NCBI GenBank assembly: GCA_000733355.1 | Contig: JNVV01000015.1 | Coordinates: 83,645 to 147,644 of the forward strand | Reading direction: 5' to 3' | DNA: 64,000 nucleotides | Source: Falciphora oryzae | Lineage: Eukaryota > Ascomycota > Sordariomycetes > Magnaporthales > Magnaporthaceae | In this document: one piece after another, positions 56,948 to 64,000 of the stretch | Numbering within the stretch: the stretch's first letter is position 1 | How the letters are laid out: the number at the start of each line of letters is the position of its first letter | The notes under the pieces: model-generated | Databases searched by the model: none | Told to the model about the DNA's origin: nothing | What the model saw: only the letters and a program-made list of their open reading frames with translations | Translations under genes and position numbers: made by a program

Positions 56948-57426
56948 TGGTAGGTTTGTCCCTTGCTTGGTTCACCTCCCGCGCTTCCCGCGATCCCCAT
57001 CCGCCTTGGAGAAAGGGACACTAAGCACACTGGCGGGGCAAAAATACAGGCCACACCCATCGACCATCACCGGACGTCACGCTGCCGCAATGGAGGGCTA
57101 AGGGTGTACATATACAACGATGGGATCATGGAGGAGCATCGAGCGGACCAATTTTCTTGCCCCCTTCCTACTGTCCTGGACGCATTGCCCGGAGTTCGAA
57201 AAAAAAAAAAAAAAAACCCTAGACCAAAGATTCATTTTTTTTTGTTTGTATGGCATGATTGGAGGCTGAGGAATGCTTGACACTTGTTTTCGCAGAGCAG
57301 AAATTCCTACAAACTTCGTGTGCCACCCCTCTCCTATTGGTCTTCGGAACACTGCAGCTCCCACGTGGCACTGCCAGGTCATGGGGTCGGTCCCGGCCGC
57401 CTCGCAAGTACAGTACTATTCACCAA
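56948..57426. other. Convergent intergenic region
   Basis: Contains A/T homopolymers near 57200-57244. No gene is recognised. Confidence 0.4.
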
Positions 57427-58615
57427 TCAGTAGAAGGCCGCCAGCCTCACCTCGATGCTCTCCCGCGATGTGTCCGACGGCTCTGCCGCCGGATTTCTGA
57501 AGGCACAGTGGAAGCCGCCTGATACGCAAGGATACGCCATACGTCATACGTTTCATTGCCCAGTGCCATCAGCAGACCGGTAGGCAACGTTGCAAAGCGT
57601 GAAAAACTATCAATGGGGGATGACTTACGTGGCGCTGAGGAGTCGTGAACACAGACGTTGCGGAAGACGGCGACCTCTTGGCGCGTCTGCTGCGCCAGAT
57701 ACATCCACCTGTGGCCCGGGTTCTTCTGCAGGAAGCAGCTCTCGCCGAGCCCGCGCGAGTATACGATGTCATTGGGCACTAAGTCGCTGGCCTCGTCCAC
57801 GCTTCGCCAGTCGCAGAAGGCCAAAGGCCAGTCACGCGTCGGCTTTGGGTTCAAGGGCCGCCAGATGCTACCATGGGGAGGGGGCGGTGTTTGTTAGCAA
57901 AACGGCTGCGGCAGGAAGGAGAGGACGAGAGCGAATGTCGGTGTGTCCGCGGTGTAATCAAGGACGAACTTTAATACATCACATCTTGTCGCCTTGAGCT
58001 TCTCCAGCGCATCGGCGCCGAGGCAGGTCTCAAGCTTGAGCATAGCCCCATGCTCCGTGTAGTCGACGTGGGCCATCCTGTAAGGCTGGGGGGTGCTGAC
58101 AGGGGCTCCCTTTTCTGCGGGGAACCGGTGGTCCCTCGTGCGGATCTTTTCAAGGTGTGCCCCCAACAACGGATGCAAGTTAGTCCGCGCCCCAGGTCTC
58201 TGTGACGTTTGCTAAGCGAGGGAGGGCCCGGGGAGGCGGAAGCCATAGTTAGGGTAGTTACAGCGTGGTCAAAGAAGGCCAGCTTGGTGTAGCGAGGGAA
58301 TGCGCTCCTCAGCATCTGGACCAGCTCCGGGTAGTATTGAGCCTCAACCGTCTTTGCTGAGCTGAAGTCGTCCCTCGAGAGCGAAGTTGGCCACTCGACG
58401 AACTGGAAGCCTTGGACACTGAGCTCTGGTCGAGGACCGTCCCTCACATTCTGTATCTGGACTGGAATTTCCTCCCACTCATGATTGGTAGCTTCTGCGC
58501 CAGGGATGTCGTCGACTGGGAAAGATGTGGTGTAGGGCTTCTCCGTTTCGTACTTTTCGGACCGCTTCAGGTAGACTATCTCGGTATCGATCTCCTCTAT
58601 TGTCTCAGAGTGCAT
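57427..58615 (-). CDS. AsaB/GA4-desaturase-type oxidoreductase, possibly disrupted
   Basis: Exons on the minus strand: 58615-58262; 58145 to about 57980; 57867-57629; 57518-57427. The product belongs to the fungal CmcJ/AsaB (GA4 desaturase-like) family of putative non-haem oxidoreductases, often found in secondary-metabolite clusters. Landmarks are VQGFQFVEWPTSLSRDDF, YYPELVQMLRSAFP, LAFFDHAIRTRDHRFPAEKG (spliced), PYRMAHVDYTEHGA, IWRPLNPKPTRDWPLAFCDW, VPNDIVYSRGLGESCFLQKN, HRWMYLAQQTRQEVAVF, then HDSSAPRGFHCAFRNPA (spliced) and a standard ending IEVRLAAFY. Introns 1 and 3 are clean. Exon 3 (acceptor GGTAG at 57868) needs an upstream exon ending two bases into a codon, but exon 2 has no GT donor in that phase. 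The gene may be frameshifted, misassembled or unusually spliced. Confidence 0.72.
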
Positions 58616-59846
58616 ATTTGCCTGCAGAGCCGCCGCTTGCTAGATGGATTGTGAGCAGAAAAGGGGTATGCTTCCGAGGGCTGTGGCGAAGCCCTGGGCG
58701 GGAGTGAGTTGGCAAAATATCAGGATTGAGCCTCACTCTTGATCGGCGCAGGTTTGGCCTGTTCGGCTTTCCTTTTTTGGCGTATCCGCGGAGGCTCTTG
58801 GGTTAGTAGGAGGAAGGGAGGTCGGTATTCGCTGGGCCGAGCATCGGATTCCGCCTGACCTCCTTTACCTAACGTGTGAAACAAATGCTAGGCTCTCTTC
58901 AGGTGCATTTATGTAGACTGCCGCCCAGAAATTCCGACTGTCGGCTCCACTCTAGCCCGTGTTCGAAGGTTGTCGCACGGGGTGCGGTAGGATTAGTCAG
59001 AACGCACGGGCTGTGTAAACAAGGACACGTCGGGTGCAAATTTTGCAGGCAGATTGTCGGAAGGTACACAGGGCATCAGACAGAAAGAGAATACGCAATC
59101 AATCCAATCCCAATCAATTACTCGTTACGCTGTGCAACAAAGGTTCTCAATGGCTGAGCAACCCTGCCCGCTGATCTGCAGTGTCCAGCTTCCATGAGCT
59201 CAACGCCCTAAAAGGCTTCCTTGGTGCGCAATGCATGGGTGGTAAGTGGCTGAAGTCGAGCCTGCCTGCCCGGTGCAAACCTGCATATTTCAGCGGTGTT
59301 GATGGGCATCATGATGGGTCATGCGCAGGTATTTTCCGCAAGGGCTATCGCGGGTTCCCACATCTGACACCCAAAAGTCCAGCTGCGCCCCGACACGTAT
59401 TTCGGCTCTCGGTCAAACGGGATGCGATACGTCCTCATCTCCGGCCTGCACACCGGTAAGGTCAGGAACCCACCTACACTTGTGCGTGATATCCGTGAAC
59501 GGGCCACGCTCCTCGCCAAGGTATGCTGTGCAACACGACGGGCAATTAGCTCTTGCCCCGGACAAAAACAAACCCAGAGCCTTTACACATCTGTCTTTAT
59601 TCGCTGGGGCTTCCCACTTGTAGGGACGGGGCGACCCTTAGCCCGTCTCACGTCATGAACTCAATATCCAGGCTTGCCATTGATAGAAGTATAACACCAA
59701 ACCCAGGCCCCCCATCAACGCCGCCCACTCAACCCGACATGTTCCCCAGTTCCTGGGAATCGACATGCCTTCCTACCTGCCAAGGCGGTTGACAAACAGC
59801 TGCCCCCGCGCCGGTGCGCCGTCCGCGGCCCCGTGCATTCCTCAAA
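58616..59846. other. Intergenic, 1.2 kb, divergent promoter region
   Basis: Lies between the minus-strand oxidoreductase and the plus-strand NLR gene. Only short, domain-free frames are present. Confidence 0.45.
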
Positions 59847-62800
59847 ATGCCGTTTGGTACAATATACACCAACCAAGCGGCCTCAGCCAGAGGGCCTCGA
59901 CCAATATAGTAAGATACCTGGGCCCATACCGTTCCAGCCTAGCTTCCTAGGCCCGCCGCGTCGTTCCAAGGGGCAGCCAGAGACGTGTCTGGTTCGAGAC
60001 TTCAGCTGACCATCTATCTACTTTTGCAGCGTCGTCATCGTCCGTGCTAGACGGCAACGCAGCAATGAGGAAAATGAAGCCGAGAGGGCGTGGTGGAAAA
60101 ACATCGTAGAGCAGTTTGGGTATGTTCATCACGTATTTGTATACTGCCCGGAGGTCAAAAAACCCCATGAGAACTACACCTCCGAGACCATAACAAAGGC
60201 GAGCCTGTCTCTCATAGATGGGCTGAAAGAATTCGTCCGCAAAGGAGAGGTTCTTTTCATCGCCTACACCGTCGGGGGTCAGATACTGAAGCAGGTATGT
60301 CAAAGCTTACTACGTTCACCTCCTGACGGGTCCCAAAAAACTAGGTACCTACCTAACACGTATGATGCTGACTCGAACTTACCGACTTGAAAAGGCACTC
60401 ATAACTGCAGCCGATCATCCCGAGCACCGCATTTTCCTCGACAACACTCGATTCATTGTGTTCATTGGGACTGTCAACAACCATCACGATGAGAGGTTTG
60501 GAAAGGCATGCAAGTCAGGCGCGGCGATTGAGATGGGTGTGAAGCGCGGGAGCCGGTATCTGTCCTCTGAGGAATACAATAAGATGAAGAGGCTTTGTTC
60601 AAAGTTCCAGACGGTCGGCACCTCGCCGTGCATGTTTGTGAACTTCTGTGAAAGCAAGCGAACAGCCCACGGCACACACCGGTTCCCCCTATCTCTCAAA
60701 TCGAAAGTGGTAAGCTCATCATCCCCATCTATTTCGTGCTTAAACCTTGAAAAAAAAAACAAGAGAACAAAACTAATTCTGGTCAAGATCGTGGATTTTG
60801 ATCTATGCAAGACCAACAAGTCTGAATTGACCGAGAAAGTCGTCGAGCTAGATTTGAACTACAAGAGGCTCATTTCCGATCCGTGGAATCAGCAGCTCTT
60901 GGGTGCAACACTACGAGAGACGGTAGAAAAGAGGCTCGGCGAAATGGTCTACACGGTGGTCACTGGTAGGTGATGATGACTTGTGAACCCCAGATGTCCT
61001 TTTTATTTCCCTTGCCCTTGCTGACTCCGATAACTTCACACTAGCTCCTGGCGGGACTGGCCTTTACGGCCCTCCTTCTCTACTCCTTCCAAACGACTCG
61101 TTATCGGGCCCTTTCTTCAGATCCAGGGGCCTTCCGATTCCCTACTTCGACATCCCCTCTTACCTCGAAGCGGAGTTCGTTGGCAGGCACGCTGAGTTGG
61201 ACACTATCCGCAATGTGCTCTCTCCCCTCCAGCAGGAGCAGCCAAGGTTCGCCGCCATGGTTGGTCTGGACGGGATTGGCAAGTCGCAGCTGGCGATACA
61301 CTACGCGTTAGAATGCCGAAAGAACGCCCGTTCCCCAATTCCTTCACTTCGAGAAACCTTCAAGGTCATCCTTTTCGCCAGCGCCGAAACCCAGGCAAAA
61401 CTTACACAATCCTTTACCAAGTTCGATGAGTGGCTCCGCCTCCTCGGAGTCACCTCCTCCCAAGGGGATGTCGTCAAGAGAGTTATGGATTGGTTCAACA
61501 ACACAGGTTTGTGCAGCCTATGGTCTAATGTGCTGCGGGTATGTTTCTCCAACTAACAATACGCCAGATGAACCGTGCCTGCTCATTCTGGATAATGTCC
61601 AAGCAGGGTTCCCACTCAAGGACTTCTGGCCAGCAGGAGACCGGTGCTCCCTCCTCATCACCGCGCAAGACGAGAACGCGCTTGGAGATTTCACCGGAGT
61701 GGTGGTGAGACTGACAAAGCTCGAGGAAGCTGAGGGCATCGATCTCCTTCTAAAAGACTCTGGGAAGGATAAGAAAAACGCCTCGAACCGAAAAGAAGCG
61801 AAAAGGATATGCGCGATGGTTGGGTTCCACCCCTTGCTCATCTCGATGGTGGCGGGCGTGATCAAAGCCAAGAAATACCAGCTCGACAAGTTCTCCGAAC
61901 TCGAACTCCGTGCTGACCCTCGCCTCATCGGGGGATCACCTTCAGCAAACAGCGCCGGGCCCCCTTGCCAATACACCTCGGCGGATGTGTTTGCCGCCCA
62001 GTTCGACTTACTCCAGCAGCACGATAAACACGGGTCTCTATTTCTACTCAACATCCTATCCTTCCTCGACCCAGAATCCGTGGACGAGAAGGCGCTGGTG
62101 AGAGGCGCTGCCAGGAGTGAACTGCATTGCCTCAAAAAACTCGCATCGACCGAAAAGCTCTACAAGATGAGATCTGAGCTCTGTCGCTGGCGCTTGATCA
62201 ATCGCAGCAGCCAGGAGGGGAGGATTTGGATGCACAGACTGATACAGCTGCACATTCGATCTCGTATGGATCGAGACACGTACCAGGAGGCTTTCGATGC
62301 CGCGTGCGACCTCATGAGACACGCCTTTCCTGTCCCAGATCGAGGCAGCCGGCACAACAAAGCCCTTTGGAACGAGCAACAGAGCCTTGTGCACCATCTG
62401 CAGAGGCTGGCAGAAGAATGGAGGGACTCGCAGCGCCATGACGAGAACGGGCCGCAGAGGCCGGGGCGGCTGGAAGCGAGCAAAGACATTGCCGAGCTTT
62501 GGTACAATGGCGGCTGGTACCACTACGAGCGAGGCAACTTCCCGTCCGCCTCGCTGCTCCTCAGGATCGCCGAGCAGCTTTGCGAAACGCAACCCCATGG
62601 CTGCGAGGTGGTGCTTGCGGACATCTACGGGGCCTACGCGGCAAACTACAGCGAGACCAACAACAGCCTGCTCTGCCACAGGTACTTCAAGCTGCAGTTC
62701 GAGGTGCTGCAGACTGCTATCGACCAGCGCCTGCTGCCGAACCCCAAACTCCGCGAAGCTATGGCGTACGGCGGCCTGGCCAACGGCACCATGGGCCTCA

Positions 62801-63567
62801 AGCGGTACGAGGAGGCAGAGAGGCTGTACAAAAGGTGCCTATCCCTATACGGGGAGATCCCGGGAGGGGATCCGTCAATCTACGTCCCCCACCTCGGAGT
62901 CTGTCTGACGCTGCTGGGGAAGACGGGCCCTGCCGAGGGGCTACTTGCCGACTGGATCCAGGAGAGGGAGATGAAGTATGGCCCTCGTGATACGCGAGAC
63001 ATCAGGTAAGGAAGCTTCTCCCGCTGGGCTCCTTACTTATTGGCATGCTAACACGGGATCAGAACGGGTATCATCTATTTCGCCTACGGCAACAACCTGA
63101 TCCGTCAGGACCGACTGAAAGAAGCGATGCAGGCCCATATACACTCTCTAGAGATGCTTCAGGAGACCCTTGGCAGAACGCATCACCGCTTTGCCGATGC
63201 TTGCTACAAGGTCGGGTGGCATCTCAGGCGAGAGGGGAACATGCGTGGCGCCAGGTAAGACGTCCCCTCCCCTGGCACATACAGCCATTGCTCCGACGCG
63301 AGGCAAAGGATGCTGACAAAAAAAAAACTCAGTGCGAGACTGGAGCAGGCCCTGGAGATATACCTCCAAGGGGACGTCTACCGCAACGAAGAGGCCCGAA
63401 CGCTCTTCGTTTTGAGCGACGTGGCGGAGAGGCTCGGACAGTACGCGAAGGCGAGGATATACAAGGACAGGGCCGAAGCCCTGTGGGCACAGATTGTCGA
63501 TAGCGAAAAGACGCGACCTCTTGCCGAGGAGGACTTTGACGAGCTCATCATGTTTTGGTCGAGGTAA
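59847..63567 (+). CDS. Fungal NLR: degenerate SesB-like hydrolase, NB-ARC, TPR
   Basis: Seven exons: 59847-59908, 60030-60294, 60395-60965, 61045-61506, 61568-63005, 63063-63254 and 63333-63567; 1074 residues. A further in-frame intron (60710-60787, GTAAGC...CTAAT...AAG) may be removed. Start context is CAAAATGCC. Residues 1-299 follow the layout of the SesB-type alpha/beta hydrolase of fungal NLRs (VLFIAYTVGGQILKQAL, FLDNTRFIVFIGT, IVDFDLCKTNKSEL), but the usual GHSLGG elbow reads AYTVGG. NB-ARC follows: EFVGRHAELDTI, P-loop GLDGIGKSQ near 373, Walker B CLLILDNV near 457, ITAQDENAL, and GFHPLLI in the GxP position. From about 755 there are tetratricopeptide repeats (LWYNGGWYHYERGNF, RYEEAERLYKRCLSLYG, RLKEAMQAHIHSLEMLQ). 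Such STAND proteins act in non-self recognition and regulated cell death. Ligand and partner are unknown. Confidence 0.88.
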
Positions 63568-64000
63568 AAAAAATAAAAATAAAAATAAAAAATTTAAAAT
63601 AAAAAAATAGAATAGCATAAAGATTGTAATCAATGCCTACCTAATCGATCACTCAACATGGAACCCGGAGGCCGTGATTCTATATGCCTTGATGCCTGGA
63701 AAAAAAGGGATCAACCGGAGCCGAGCGCGAGATGAAGATGCTGGACAGCACAGCACAAAACTCGGGTCGACGGTCGACATTTGGGGCGGCCGGGCTTAGA
63801 CGCTGGGGATAACTTGTCGTCGCGAGAGTGGCTCCCAGTAACCGATCGTGAACACACTGGATCAACCGAAGGGGGTACGGCAAGGCCTCGAGCTGTGCAT
63901 ACGGTATCCGTGCTGGCTCAGCTCGACTGGCACCCGTAGTTTCGTTAGCAACGTCTCCATTCGAAGCCGGCCAGGTCACACCGCCCAGGTGGGTTCGCAC
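63568..64000 (-). CDS. Possible three-prime end of a minus-strand gene, cut by window edge
   Basis: From 63569 the sequence is an A/T-rich tract (TAAAAA units) after the NLR stop. A minus-strand frame enters from the right edge and runs 106 codons to a stop at 63680. It contains LPYPLRLIQCVHDRLLGATL and FCAVLSSIFISRSAPVDPFF. No domain is recognised, so this is a weak call. Confidence 0.25.

Noticed and set aside
1..64000. CRISPR arrays, bacterial operons, phage modules or rRNA
   Set aside because: No spaced direct repeats of CRISPR type, no Shine-Dalgarno-led gene strings and no rRNA sequence; intron-bearing genes throughout show this is a fungal nuclear region.

Overview
The window is nuclear DNA of a filamentous ascomycete (Pezizomycotina, most likely Sordariomycetes). 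The genes are GC-rich and carry short introns (about 60-140 bp) with GTRNGT donors and CTAAC/CTGAC branch sites. The gene set is typical of these fungi: veA, LYS9, RRN6, SPC25, MZT1, CHZ1, GID5 and an NB-ARC/TPR receptor. Two runs of N (20654-20820, 56470-56518) show this is draft assembly. All exon models were built by hand from splice signals and reading frame, without transcripts.

Left part (1-6.4 kb): an accessory island. It holds a two-intron gene for a 76-residue, 8-cysteine secreted protein. About 570 bp further on lies an AT-rich transposon block: a RIP-damaged Fot1/Pot2-type pogo element (2547-4408), a 430-bp fold-back MITE with the same terminal repeats (4530-4959), short palindromic modules, and a possible solo LTR (5033-5417).

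6.4-17 kb: a kelch protein with signal peptide and one membrane span; a secreted NucA/NucB-like nuclease convergent to it; an alpha/beta hydrolase divergent from the nuclease; an unknown acidic protein; an apparently truncated histidine phosphatase; a tRNA-like sequence; a PITH protein; and a YCII-domain protein.

17.7-42 kb: conserved core genes. LYS9 (12 exons), RRN6 (interrupted by a gap), SPC25, MZT1, a CHY/RING ubiquitin ligase, CHZ1 (16-nt microexon), EMC10, a Pho80-like cyclin and the armadillo protein GID5/VID28. Several are divergent pairs (RRN6/SPC25, cyclin/GID5).

42-50.3 kb: about 8.4 kb without a recognisable gene, rich in homopolymer tracts, leading to the global developmental regulator veA. 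A TATA box sits about 60 bp before the veA start codon.

52-64 kb: a CorA-like membrane protein, a small disordered ORF, an AsaB/GA4-desaturase-type oxidoreductase whose middle exons do not join in frame, and a complete seven-exon fungal NLR: a degenerate SesB-like alpha/beta-hydrolase domain, then NB-ARC, then TPR repeats. The NLR is the most interesting gene here, because its N-terminal effector domain keeps the hydrolase layout but has lost the nucleophile motif.
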